Shown piece by piece: positions 8,670 to 17,073 of a DNA stretch of 64,000 nt. The DNA comes from Pseudomonadota bacterium (GTDB lineage: Bacteria; Pseudomonadota; Gammaproteobacteria; Burkholderiales; Burkholderiaceae_C). Below the pieces are notes generated by a model. That model saw only the letters and a list, made by a program, of their open reading frames with translations, did no database searches and was not told where the DNA came from. A program made the position numbers and the translations under genes. The DNA lies in contig CAUJHV010000051.1 of assembly GCA_963205115.1 (NCBI GenBank), positions 1 to 64,000 on the forward strand. The letters are read 5' to 3'. Position 1 is the first letter of the stretch; each line of letters begins with the position of its first letter.

Positions 8670-9299
8670 TCAACCCAGGTGCCAGGCGTCGCGCATCAGC
8701 TCGCGCATCACGCGCGCCGATTGCGCACGGTGGCTCACCGCGTTCTTCTCGGCCGGGGACAGTTCGGCCACGGTCTTGCCCAGCGCGGGGATGAACATCA
8801 GCGGGTCGTAGCCGAATCCGGCTGCGCCGCGCGGCGCACCCAGGATCTCGCCTTCCCACCGGCCCACGGCCACCAGCGGCTCGGGGTCGCCCGCCCAGCG
8901 CAAGGCCACCAGCGTGCTGACGAAGCGCGCGCGGCGATCGGTCACACCGGCCATGCGTTCGAGCAACACGCGGTTGTTGGCCAGGTCCTGCAGGCGGCGC
9001 GTGGTCTCGCGCTCGCCCTGCGCCGTGACTTCGCCGGCGTAATGTGCCGAGATGACACCGGGCGCGCCGCCCAGCGCACCCACGCACAGGCCGGAATCGT
9101 CGGCCAGCACCACGCCCTCGCAAGCCGCCGCGGCGTGGCGCGCCTTGGCCAGCGCGTTTTCCACGAAGGTCGCGTGCGGCTCCTCGGCTTCGGGGATGCC
9201 CAACGAGCCCTGCGTCACCAGCGTCAGCGGCAGGCCCTCGAAGAGGCCCTGCAGCTCGGCGAGCTTCTTGGCGTTGTTGGAGGCCAGCACCAGTCGCAT
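8670..9299 (-). CDS. rdgB: Non-canonical purine NTP pyrophosphatase (RdgB/HAM1)
   Basis: 209 aa. It hydrolyses ITP, dITP and XTP to monophosphates and keeps these bases out of nucleic acids. Motifs: LASNNAKKLAEL at the N-terminus, TFVENALAKARHAA, VLADDSGLCV, PGVISAHYAG and FGYDPLMFIP in order, all as in HAM1 proteins. Complete length. It sits between rph and hemW, an order common in proteobacteria; its stop is 2 bp from the hemW start codon, so the two are co-translated or tightly co-transcribed. Confidence 0.96.
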   Translation of the reverse strand: MRLVLASNNAKKLAELQGLFEGLPLTLVTQGSLGIPEAEEPHATFVENALAKARHAAAACEGVVLADDSGLCVGALGGAPGVISAHYAGEVTAQGERETTRRLQDLANNRVLLERMAGVTDRRARFVSTLVALRWAGDPEPLVAVGRWEGEILGAPRGAAGFGYDPLMFIPALGKTVAELSPAEKNAVSHRAQSARVMRELMRDAWHLG

Positions 9300-9401
9300 G
9301 GCGAACTCCTTGGATGTGGGCGTGGTTCTGTCTGCAGACCGCGAATGGGTTGCGGCGGCTCGGTTGCGGCGGCAGTGCGGCGGCGGCTGCGTGGCGGCAG
9401 C

Positions 9402-10133
9402 TCAGTCCGCGGCCAGCGCGGCCTTCTGCAGGGCCACCAGCTGCGTGATGCCCGCGCCGGCCAGCGCCAGCATGCGGTCCATCTGGTCGCGCGTGAAGGG
9501 CTCGCCCTCGGCCGTGCCCTGCAGCTCGACGAAGCCACCGCTGCCGGTCATCACCACGTTCATGTCGGTGTCGCAGCTGGAGTCCTCGGTGTACTCCAGA
9601 TCCAGCAGCGGCACGCCCTTGACCATGCCCACCGATACGGCGGCCACGTGGTCGCGGATGGGCGAGGTGGCGATGCGGCCGTTGCCGATCAGCCAGGTGA
9701 CCGCATCGTGCGCGGCCACGAAGGCACCGGTGATGGCCGCCGTGCGTGTGCCGCCGTCGGCCTGGATCACGTCGCAATCGAGGTGGATGGTGCGCTCGCC
9801 CAGCGCCGCCAGATCGAAGACGCTGCGCATGGAGCGGCCGATCAGGCGCTGGATCTCCTGCGTGCGGCCGCTTTGTTTGCCGCGCGCGGCCTCGCGGTCG
9901 CTGCGGGTGTGCGTGCTGCGCGGCAGCATGCCGTACTCGGCCGTGACCCAGCCTTCACCGCTGCCACGCTTGTGCGGCGGCACCTTCTCTTCGACGGAGG
10001 CCGTGCACAGCACCTGCGTGTGGCCGAAGGACACCAGCACCGAACCCTCGGCGTGGCGGGTGTAGTGGCGCTGCAGGGAAACGGCGCGCAAGGCGGCGGC
10101 GGCGCGGCCGTCGGCGCGCGGGACATCGGACAT
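9402..10133 (-). CDS. rph: Ribonuclease PH
   Basis: 243 aa. Phosphorolytic 3'-5' exoribonuclease that trims tRNA 3' ends. Motifs: R.ADGR near the start, AEGSVLVSFGHTQVLC, EYGMLPRSTHTR, and the phosphate-site region DVIQADGGTRTAAITGA. Start at 10133: a strong AGGAG lies 8 bp upstream and it follows the PP2C stop by 10 bp. The last residues ALAAD are typical for betaproteobacterial RNase PH. It lies in the same operon as PP2C and rdgB. Confidence 0.96.
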   Translation of the reverse strand: MSDVPRADGRAAAALRAVSLQRHYTRHAEGSVLVSFGHTQVLCTASVEEKVPPHKRGSGEGWVTAEYGMLPRSTHTRSDREAARGKQSGRTQEIQRLIGRSMRSVFDLAALGERTIHLDCDVIQADGGTRTAAITGAFVAAHDAVTWLIGNGRIATSPIRDHVAAVSVGMVKGVPLLDLEYTEDSSCDTDMNVVMTGSGGFVELQGTAEGEPFTRDQMDRMLALAGAGITQLVALQKAALAAD

Positions 10134-10143
10134 CGACAAACTC

Positions 10144-11058
10144 CTACTTGCGCTGCGAGGAGCGCTGGATCGCTTCGTTGATCTCTTTGATCGAACGCTC
10201 GATTTCGGCTTCGTCGAGCTCGTCGGGCGCGGCGCCGTCGCCCACCAGGGTGGCCTGGATCGTGGAAGCGAAGACGTCGTCGCCCAGCGTCTGCGTGGAG
10301 ACGGCGCCCGAGGTGTCCTCGGACTCGTCCGACTCCCACTCGACGGCCAGAACCGTGACATTGTCGCTCTTCGCGCCCGCCACCCGCAGCGCCCGCTCCA
10401 CGAGCTCGGGCACGGCATCGGAGACCGGCCGGTCGCTGAGCACCGTGGTGATCTCGGGGTCGGGCAAGGACCCCCACAACCCGTCGGAACACAGCAGGAT
10501 CCGGTCGCCGGGCTGCATCAGGATGGGGCCGGTGATGTCGATCACCGGCTTGCCCGGGCTGCCCAGGCAGGTGAAGAGCACGTTGCGGTTGAAGCGCTCG
10601 TTCAGCGGCACGACAGAGGACATCGCCTCCTGCAGCTCGGAGTAGCTGTGGTCGCGCGTACGGGCGGCGAGCTGGTCGCCGCGCACCATGTACAGGCGCG
10701 AATCGCCGCAATGCGCCCACCAGGCGCTGTTGCCCTGCAGCAGGCAGGCCACGACGGTCGTGCGCGGCGTATCCAGCAGCGCCTTTTCGGTGGCGTAGCG
10801 GATGAGCTGGTGGTGGCTGGTCATGCACGCGTCGTGCAGGAACTTCATCGGGTCGGTCAGGCGCGGCTTGGCCTCGCGCTGGAACAGCGCGGCCAGCGTC
10901 TGCAGCGACAGCTGCGCGGCCACGTCGCCTTCCGGGTGGCCGCCCATGCCGTCGGCCAGCGCAAACAGCCCCGAATCCCGCGTGTAGCAATAGCCCATGC
11001 GGTCTTCGTTGCGCTCGCGGCCGCCTTTGCGGCTGACCTGGTAGACGGCAAATCGCAT
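10144..11058 (-). CDS. PP2C-family serine/threonine protein phosphatase
   Basis: 304 aa, Mg/Mn-dependent phosphatase. The metal-binding signatures are all present: RNEDRMGY (motif I), ALADGMGGH (motif II), WAHCGDSRLY (motif V), LLCSDGLW (motif VIII) and SDNVTVLAVEW (motif XI). An acidic, Ser-rich C-terminal tail (about 240-280) with several Glu/Asp residues follows. It should dephosphorylate proteins modified by the kinase encoded immediately upstream (47-bp gap). Cytoplasmic, no membrane segment. Confidence 0.95.
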   Translation of the reverse strand: MRFAVYQVSRKGGRERNEDRMGYCYTRDSGLFALADGMGGHPEGDVAAQLSLQTLAALFQREAKPRLTDPMKFLHDACMTSHHQLIRYATEKALLDTPRTTVVACLLQGNSAWWAHCGDSRLYMVRGDQLAARTRDHSYSELQEAMSSVVPLNERFNRNVLFTCLGSPGKPVIDITGPILMQPGDRILLCSDGLWGSLPDPEITTVLSDRPVSDAVPELVERALRVAGAKSDNVTVLAVEWESDESEDTSGAVSTQTLGDDVFASTIQATLVGDGAAPDELDEAEIERSIKEINEAIQRSSQRK

Positions 11059-11105
11059 GGTCTTCTCCGTGAAGGGGCCGTGTCGACGGGATGGCGCGCC
11101 GAGCT

Positions 11106-12074
11106 TCAGGCCTTGGCGCCGTGCTTGAGGGTCTCGAGCTGCAGCTTCAGGCGTTCACTGAAGGACAGCTTGGTGTAGCGCCGCTCGGTCTCGCGCGAGA
11201 GTTCCTTCTGCAGCGCGAACACGCTTTGCGGGCGCGACAGCGGATCGAGCGACATGCACCATTCGGTGACTTCGATCAGGTTGTCGGAGTAGATGTTGCG
11301 CAGGCGAGAAAGACTCAGCGCCAGGCGGTCCTTCTCCAGCCGCTGCGGTGCGTCGTTGGGCGGGTAGCCCTGCATGCAGGCGTAGATGCACGCGCCGATG
11401 GCGTAGATGTCGGTCCACGGGCCCAGCGAGCCGTCGCGGCGGTACATCTCCGGCGCGGCGAAGCCCGGCGTGTACATCGGGCGGATGAAATTGCCTTCCT
11501 TGCTGAGCACCTCGCGCGCAGCCCCGAAATCCAGCATCACCGCCTTGTTCTCGTTGGTGATGAAGATATTGGCAGGCTTGATGTCCAGGTGCAGCATCTT
11601 GTGCTGGTGCACGATGCGCAGGCCGCGCAGCACCTCGTCAAAGAGGCTGCGGATGGTGGATTCGCGGAATACCTTGTCGCGCTTGAGATCGCGCGCGGTG
11701 ACGATGAAATCCTGCAGCGTATCGCCCTGCAGGTAGTTCATCACCATGTAGACGGTTTCGTTCTCGCGGAAGAAGTTCAGCACCGACACCACGCTGGGGT
11801 GGCTGATCTGTGCCAGCGAGCGGCCCTCTTCGAAGAAACTCTTCAGGCCCAGGCGGTACAGCGGCTGCTTGTCTGCCTTGACGCGCGGCGTGAGCTCGCC
11901 GGCGGAGCGCTCCGCCAGTGAAGACGGCAGGTATTCCTTGAGCGCGATCAGGCGGCGCTCGGCGTCTTCGGCGAGATAAACCACGCCGAAGCCGCCCGAG
12001 GCGATCTTCTTGACGATCTGGTAGCCGCCCACCATCGTGCCCGCGGGCAGTGGAGAGGGCTTGGGCTTCGACAT
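11106..12074 (-). CDS. Hanks-type serine/threonine protein kinase
   Basis: 322 aa. Start at 12074, giving a glycine loop at residues 17-30 (ASGGFGVVYLAED), the ATP-binding Lys in ALKEYLP, catalytic loop HLDIKPANIF and DFGAA. The catalytic loop has HLD where many kinases have HRD, making it a non-RD type that may not need activation-loop phosphorylation. No PASTA, transmembrane or sensor domain is present; the last 40 residues are helical. It pairs with the PP2C gene downstream as a reversible phosphorylation module. It is divergent from yicC with only 29 bp between start codons. Confidence 0.93.
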   Translation of the reverse strand: MSKPKPSPLPAGTMVGGYQIVKKIASGGFGVVYLAEDAERRLIALKEYLPSSLAERSAGELTPRVKADKQPLYRLGLKSFFEEGRSLAQISHPSVVSVLNFFRENETVYMVMNYLQGDTLQDFIVTARDLKRDKVFRESTIRSLFDEVLRGLRIVHQHKMLHLDIKPANIFITNENKAVMLDFGAAREVLSKEGNFIRPMYTPGFAAPEMYRRDGSLGPWTDIYAIGACIYACMQGYPPNDAPQRLEKDRLALSLSRLRNIYSDNLIEVTEWCMSLDPLSRPQSVFALQKELSRETERRYTKLSFSERLKLQLETLKHGAKA

Positions 12075-12103
12075 AATGGCAGGTTTCGTCGGGACACAGA
12101 TCG

Positions 12104-13003
12104 ATGGCTGTTTATAGCATGACGGGTTATGCCGGGACGCTGGCAACAGCCTCCCAAAGCGGCCCCAGCACGACCCATCTGGCCGTGGAATTGCGGTCGG
12201 TCAACGGGCGTTTTCTGGACCTCGTGCTGAAGCTGCCCGAAGAGCTGCGCGGCTTGGAGCCCGCGCTGCGCGAACAGCTCTCGGCCGCCTTTCGCCGCGG
12301 CAAGATCGAATTGCGCATGGGCACCCAGCGCGACGCCGACACCGCCTGGCCCGAACCCTCGACCGATCAGCTCAACCGGCTGTCGCGCCTGGACTCCACC
12401 GTGCGCAGCTGGCTCGGCGACGCCCGCCCGCTGTCCGTCAACGAGGCGCTGAACTGGTGCCGCAGCGGCGCCGTGACCGAGCGCCTGGACGAAGTGGCGC
12501 TGGAAGCCGCCGCCAAGGCCATCACCGGCCTGCGCGAGGCCCGCGCCCGCGAAGGCGCCAAGCTCGTGACCACGCTGACCGACCGCACGGCGCGGCTGCG
12601 CGAGCTGGCGGTCCAGGCCGAGCCGCTGGTGCCGGCCGTCGTCAAGCGCCAGCAGGAGCGTTTCCTGGAGCGCTGGAACGAGGCCCTGGCCGCCGCCGGC
12701 GCGGCCAGCAGCATCCCGATCGAGTCACTCCAGGAACGCGCGCTCAACGAAGCCGCGGCCATGGCCATCCGCATCGACGTGGCCGAGGAGCTGTCCCGCC
12801 TGCGCGCCCACCTGGACGAGATCGACCGCCTGCTCAAGGCCGGCGGTGAACTGGGCAAGCGGCTGGATTTCCTGATCCAGGAGCTGCACCGCGAGGCCAA
12901 TACGATGGGCAGCAAGTCCGCTGCGCTCGAACTCACCGGCATCTCGGTGGAGATGAAGGTGCTGATCGAGCAGATGCGCGAACAGGTGCAGAACATCGAG
13001 TGA
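12104..13003 (+). CDS. yicC: YicC/YloC-family endoribonuclease
   Basis: 299 aa. MAVYSMTGYAG at the start and VELRSVNGRFLDL are the hallmark N-terminal motifs; the C-terminal half has the LDEIDRLLKAGGELGKRLDFLIQ-type helices and the conserved EANT.GSK motif. YicC proteins are now known as RNases that act on certain small RNAs and mRNAs. The gene is intact. Its last 168 bp (12834-13001) recur almost identically 12,408 bp downstream, with only three synonymous differences and a different stop codon (TGA here, TAG there). The usual neighbour gmk is not found after it in this window, showing that the region downstream was rearranged. Confidence 0.95.
   Translation: MAVYSMTGYAGTLATASQSGPSTTHLAVELRSVNGRFLDLVLKLPEELRGLEPALREQLSAAFRRGKIELRMGTQRDADTAWPEPSTDQLNRLSRLDSTVRSWLGDARPLSVNEALNWCRSGAVTERLDEVALEAAAKAITGLREARAREGAKLVTTLTDRTARLRELAVQAEPLVPAVVKRQQERFLERWNEALAAAGAASSIPIESLQERALNEAAAMAIRIDVAEELSRLRAHLDEIDRLLKAGGELGKRLDFLIQELHREANTMGSKSAALELTGISVEMKVLIEQMREQVQNIE
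12834..13001 (+). repeat. Direct repeat copy 1: yicC 3' end
   Basis: 168 bp forming the natural end of yicC; copy 2 is at 25242-25409 in the same orientation. By eye there are 3 mismatches (Ile ATC/ATT, Glu GAG/GAA, Glu GAA/GAG), all silent, then TGA versus TAG. The pattern is what a site-specific integration into the 3' end of a gene leaves behind. Confidence 0.9.
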
Positions 13004-13103
13004 GGGCCTCGCCGCCCTTCGCGACCTGCGCCTACTGGCGTCGCCGCCCACACGCCGCAAGCGCGTCCCCGCACACGCCCCGGCCGCCGGCGACCTGGCC
13101 CCG

Positions 13104-13808
13104 GTGACACTGCCGATGGTGGACCAGGCCGCCGGCGTGTCGCCCAGCACGGTCTCGCGCATCCCCAACGGCACGGCCAAGGTCAGCCCGGACAAGCAGC
13201 GTGCGGTGGACGAGGCCATCGCGCGCCTGGGCTTTCGGCCCAACCCGGTGGCGCGCGGGCTGGCCGGCGGGCGCCTGGCCACGCGGCACCTGATCGCGGC
13301 CGGCCACACGCACATCGCCTCCATCGCCAACGAGCAGGCCCAGCAGGACGCAATGGACCGCCAGGCGGGTAATGTGCAGGCGCTGGAAGAAGCCGGCCTG
13401 CCGTTGGACCCGGCGCTCGTGGTGCCGGGCGATTTCACCGAGCCCGGCGGCCTGATGGCCGTGGGCCGGCTGCTGGACAGCCGTCTGCCCTTCACGGCCA
13501 TCTTCGCGGCCAATGACCAGACGGCCATCGGCGCGGCGCTGGGCCTGCACCGGCGCAAGGTGCGCGTGCCCGACGACATCTCGCTGGTGGGCTTCGACGA
13601 CCTGGCGCCGGCCAAGTTGGCGATCCCGCCACTGGCCACCATCCGCCAGCCGGTCTACGAAATGGGCTGCGAGTCCGCCCGCGCCATGCTGGCCCTGCTG
13701 CGCGGGGAGATGCCGCAGCCGCAGCCGCAGCCGCAGCCGCAGCCGCAGCTGCCGCTGCCGCTGCCGGCGCTGATTCCGCGCGCATCGACGCGGCGGCCGG
13801 TGCACTGA
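13104..13808 (+). pseudogene. LacI-family regulator with a large internal deletion
   Basis: About 234 aa from GTG 13104, with in-frame coding resemblance continuing upstream to about 13050 (a KRV..basic stretch), so the true start is unclear. The DNA-binding domain is present (AAGVSPSTVSRI, NPVARGLAGGR). Then roughly 105 residues, most of the first ligand-binding lobe, are missing: GGR is joined directly to LATRHLIAAGH. The rest of the sugar-binding domain is readable (IFAANDQTAIGAALGLH, ISLVGFDDLAP). The C-terminus carries a (CCGCAG)n expansion giving PQPQPQPQ. Without the lobe it should not bind effector normally. It is a paralogue of the intact regulator at 42024-43061. Confidence 0.75.
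13716..13765 (+). repeat. CCGCAG microsatellite in the lacI remnant
   Basis: About six CCGCAG units followed by CTGCCG units encode alternating Pro-Gln and then Pro-Leu. Such a hexamer run is slippage-prone; here each unit keeps the frame. Confidence 0.85.
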
Positions 13809-13963
13809 GGTGTGCGGGGCCCCGGGCCCGCACCGCGGGGGCGGGGCTCGTTCTGTGTTCGCCAACGCACAGATGGCGACAAGCGATGCTTCCATACTGC
13901 CACTGCGTTGTCTGCAAACCGCAAACGCACGCTAACGCTCGTATCCATGGGCAGGAATTCACC

Positions 13964-14278
13964 ATGAAGCTTCACACCTCGCTCGTCGCCGCCTTCACCG
14001 CGGTGGCCCTGCTCACCCTGTCAGGCTGCGCAGTCACGCGCGGGCAGGAAACCGTGGGCGCCTATATCGACGACGCCACCATCACCACGCAGATCAAGAG
14101 CCGCTTTGTCGAGAACAAGGCCGTCGACGCCGCCAGCATCAAGGTGGAGACGCTGAACGGCACCGTCATGTTGTCGGGCTTCGCCAAGAGCAGCACCGAG
14201 AAGGCCACCGCCGAGACCATTGCGCGCGGCGTCAACGGGGTGAAGTCGGTCAGGAACGAGATCGCGGTACGGCCTTGA
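13964..14278 (+). CDS. BON-domain lipoprotein
   Basis: 104 aa. A signal peptide with lipobox LSGC (Cys at about 22) predicts a lipid-anchored periplasmic or outer-membrane protein. The mature part is one BON domain: DDATITTQIKSRF, VETLNGTVMLSGFA and the ending GVKSVRNEIAV, similar to OsmY/DolP-type domains that bind phospholipid and help the envelope under osmotic stress. Start at 13964 with AGGAATTC upstream. 24 bp separate it from the DUF3309 gene. Part of the envelope-stress block. Confidence 0.9.
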   Translation: MKLHTSLVAAFTAVALLTLSGCAVTRGQETVGAYIDDATITTQIKSRFVENKAVDAASIKVETLNGTVMLSGFAKSSTEKATAETIARGVNGVKSVRNEIAVRP

Positions 14279-14302
14279 GCCGGGCAAGCTGAGGAGAACT
14301 GC

Positions 14303-14461
14303 ATGAGCTTGGGAACCATTCTGCTGATCGTCGTGATCCTGATGCTGCTCGGCGCCATCCCCACCTGGCCGCACAGCAAGGGCTGGGGTTATGCACCCAC
14401 CGGCGTGCTGGGGCTGGTGGTGGTGGTGGTGCTGGTGCTGCTGTTGACGGGGCGCCTGTAG
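14303..14461 (+). CDS. DUF3309 small membrane protein
   Basis: 52 aa. The sequence has two hydrophobic stretches (ILLIVVILMLLGAIP and a Val/Leu-rich helix) joined by WPHSKGWGYAPTG, the hallmark of DUF3309. GAGGAG lies 8 bp before the ATG. Function unknown; such proteins commonly sit with BON, DUF1328 and Crp/Fnr genes in environmental betaproteobacteria. Probably co-transcribed with the BON lipoprotein. Confidence 0.88.
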   Translation: MSLGTILLIVVILMLLGAIPTWPHSKGWGYAPTGVLGLVVVVVLVLLLTGRL

Positions 14462-14585
14462 CGTATCGAGCCCGCGCAGACCTCGCCGGCCAGGCCCGGC
14501 AGGTCGAGCAGCACGCGCGAGGCCCCGCCATGCGACACGCTGCAACCCAGTCTCGCGACGCGACGAGAAGCCGAGGACACCGAAA

Positions 14586-16058
14586 GTGAACCGAACGCCC
14601 GCCGGCCGCCGCGCCGACCTCGTGCGCATCGCGAGCGAGACGATGACCGAGCGCGGACTCGAACCCGAGTTCAGCGCGGATGTGGTGCGGGAGCTGGCGG
14701 CCATCGGCGGCCCGGGCCGCGACGCCGATCCGCGCATCGAGGACTTGTGCGCGATGCTCTGGTGCTCGATCGACAACGACGACTCGCGCGACCTCGACCA
14801 ACTCACCGCCTGCGAGCCGCTCGCCGACGGTGCGATCGAGGTCTTCGTCGCCGTGGCCGACGTCGACGTCGTGGTCCGCAAAGGCTCGGCCATCGACGAG
14901 CATGCGCGCTTCAACACGACCAGTGTCTATACCGCGGCGCGCATCTTCCCGATGCTGCCCGAGCGCCTGTCGACCGACCTCACCTCGCTCAATCCGGGGC
15001 AGGAGCGGCTGGCCGTCGTCACCGAGATGGTGTTCACCGCCGACGCCACGCTGGCCAGGTCACGCGTGCGCAGGGCGCGCGTCTGCAACCGGGCGAAGCT
15101 GGCCTACGACGCGCTTTCGGCGTGGCTCGATGGCGACGCGGCGCTGCCCGCGGCAGCGGCCGCGGTGCCCGGTCTGGAGCAGCAGCTTCGCCTGCAGAAC
15201 GTGGTGGCGCAACGCCTGCGCGCGCGCCGCCATGCCGAAGGCGCGCTGGAGTTCGAGACCCTGCAGCCGCGTGCGGTGTACGAAGGCGAACGTGTGGTCG
15301 AGATCCGCCAGCAGGTGCAGAACCGCGCGCGCCAGCTGATCGAGGAGTTGATGATCGCCACCAACCAGGCCACGGCGCAGTTCCTCGCCGAGCACAGAGC
15401 AGACTCGCTGCGCCGCGTGGTGCGTTCGCCCGAACGCTGGCAACGCATCGTGATGGAAGCGCGCAAGTACGGCGAGGCCTTGCCGGCGCAGCCCGACTCG
15501 CGCGCGCTCGAGGTCTTTCTGGCCAGGCGCCGCAAAGCCGACCCGCTGCGCTTCCCCGATCTGTCGCTGGTCATCGTCAAGCTGATGGGTTCGGGCGAGT
15601 ATGTGGTCGAGCAAGCCGGCGGCCTGCCGATCGGCCACTTCGGGCTGGCGATGCGCGACTACACGCACTCGACCGCGCCGAACCGGCGCTTCCCCGACCT
15701 GGTCACCTCGCGCATGCTCAAGGCCGTTCTGGCCGGCCGCCCGCCGCCCTACGGTGGCGCCGAGCTCAGTGTGCTGGCGGCGCACTGCACGGCGCAGGAG
15801 GACGCGGCGCAGAAGGTCGAGCGCAAGATGCGCAAGTGCGAGGCGGCATCGCTGCTCGAGTCGCATGTCGGGCAGCGCTACGACGCCATCGTCACCGGCC
15901 GAACGGAAAGCAACACCTGGGTGCGCACACTCGCGCCGCCGGTCGAAGGCATGTTGACCGGTCGAGCACGCGAACTCGACATCGGCCAGCGCGTGGAGGT
16001 CAAGCTTGTCGCCACGGATGTCGAGCGTGGATTCATCGACTTCGTACTTCTCCACTGA
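14586..16058 (+). CDS. RNase II/RNase R-family exoribonuclease (RNB domain), short form
   Basis: 490 aa with a GTG start. The RNB catalytic domain is complete: SIDNDDSRDLDQ at residues 61-72 carries the Asp cluster for the two metal ions, and THSTAPNRRFPDL is the downstream RNase R-type motif. A small beta domain at the C-terminus (EGMLTGRARELDIGQRVEVKL) looks S1/OB-like. The cold-shock domains that normally precede RNB in RNase R/II are absent; only about 55 residues come first. This compact form should still degrade RNA 3'-5' but with altered substrate selection. It is outside the usual rnr or rnb context and lies in the stress block. Confidence 0.88.
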   Translation: MNRTPAGRRADLVRIASETMTERGLEPEFSADVVRELAAIGGPGRDADPRIEDLCAMLWCSIDNDDSRDLDQLTACEPLADGAIEVFVAVADVDVVVRKGSAIDEHARFNTTSVYTAARIFPMLPERLSTDLTSLNPGQERLAVVTEMVFTADATLARSRVRRARVCNRAKLAYDALSAWLDGDAALPAAAAAVPGLEQQLRLQNVVAQRLRARRHAEGALEFETLQPRAVYEGERVVEIRQQVQNRARQLIEELMIATNQATAQFLAEHRADSLRRVVRSPERWQRIVMEARKYGEALPAQPDSRALEVFLARRRKADPLRFPDLSLVIVKLMGSGEYVVEQAGGLPIGHFGLAMRDYTHSTAPNRRFPDLVTSRMLKAVLAGRPPPYGGAELSVLAAHCTAQEDAAQKVERKMRKCEAASLLESHVGQRYDAIVTGRTESNTWVRTLAPPVEGMLTGRARELDIGQRVEVKLVATDVERGFIDFVLLH

Positions 16059-16362
16059 ACGAAAGCCGTCGTGCAAGCCGACCGCTGCAGCGACGGCGGC
16101 CGCAAGCATCACGTAGAGGTTCGCATGCCCACCCAAGGCCCCTGACGCTGCGGCATGAGCTCTGCAGTCACCGCTCGGCGGGCAATCCCGTTGCTTGTGG
16201 TTCGGGTGCCGCCAGCTCGGCCAGCGCACCTCTGGCCACACGGGAGATCCACGTAGGACGCTGACTACGGTCACTCGCGGCGCGGTCCGCTTGGCGCATG
16301 GGCCTGCACTGTCCACACTCATGGTTCACCGATTTCTGTCGGCACTCTTCACCAGGACTCTC
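16059..16362. other. 304-bp gap without a gene
   Basis: Between the RNB gene and the Cys-repeat protein. I see no convincing ORF, RNA gene or strong hairpin; it may contain the promoter of the downstream gene. Confidence 0.5.
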
Positions 16363-16914
16363 ATGAACAAATCCCCGCGCCTTCCGCACGCACTGGCTCT
16401 CGCCGCGATGTTCGCCTTCCCGCTGGCTCAGGCCGCACCGATGAACAAGGCCGACTACACGGCCGGCAAGACGCGCATCACCACCCTGTACAAGTCCGAC
16501 AAGGCGGCGTGTGCGTCGTTGACGGCCAACGCCAAGGACGTCTGCATCGAAGAAGCCCAGGCCAAGGAAAAGGTCGGCCGCGCCGAACTCGAGTACGCGT
16601 ACAGCGGCACGACCAAGGACGCGAACAAGGTCCAGGTCGCCAAGGCCAAATCGACATACGCGGTGGCCAAGGAGAAGTGCGACGACCTGGCGGGCAACGC
16701 CAAGGACGTCTGCGTCAAGGAGGCCAAGGCTGTCGAAACCCAGGCGCTTGCTGAAGCCAAGGTCGGCAAGAAGGTCGACGCAGCCATCACCGACGCCACC
16801 AAGGAAGTGGTCGATGCGAAGTCCAAGGTCGCCGCAGAGAAGTGCGAATCGATGAGCGGCGACGCCAAGGCGAGTTGCATGGCCCAAGCCAAGGCCAGCG
16901 CCGGCAAGAACTGA
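16363..16914 (+). CDS. Periplasmic Cys-pair repeat protein, unknown function
   Basis: 183 aa. Start at 16363 is preferred because it gives a clean signal peptide (MNKSPRLPH then ALALAAMFAFPLAQA, cleavage after AQA) and has AGGA upstream. The mature part is Lys/Ala-rich and helical, with three repeats of a unit C..L..NAKDVC..EA (about residues 45, 105 and 160): CASLTANAKDVC, CDDLAGNAKDVC, CESMSGDAKASC. Each unit has two Cys ten or eleven residues apart, suggesting disulfides within helical hairpins. I do not recognise a named family; coiled-coil, TolA-like composition may mislead searches. Confidence 0.8.
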   Translation: MNKSPRLPHALALAAMFAFPLAQAAPMNKADYTAGKTRITTLYKSDKAACASLTANAKDVCIEEAQAKEKVGRAELEYAYSGTTKDANKVQVAKAKSTYAVAKEKCDDLAGNAKDVCVKEAKAVETQALAEAKVGKKVDAAITDATKEVVDAKSKVAAEKCESMSGDAKASCMAQAKASAGKN

Positions 16915-17073
16915 TCGGCACCGGGCTGCAGGGCTGCTCGTGCAGCGGTCGAAGGCCGGCATGGCACTTCGGTCAGGCCCGGCAAGCCCGGCTGGTCACA
17001 TGTAGGAGGGGGCTCACAGCCGCAAGCGGCTGCCGCCGATGGATGCCGCGGCCCTCCGTGGCGATCATGGGTC

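Noticed and set aside
13716..13765. CCGCAG run considered as a regulatory repeat
   Set aside because: It is in frame at the 3' end of the lacI remnant and simply encodes Pro-Gln.
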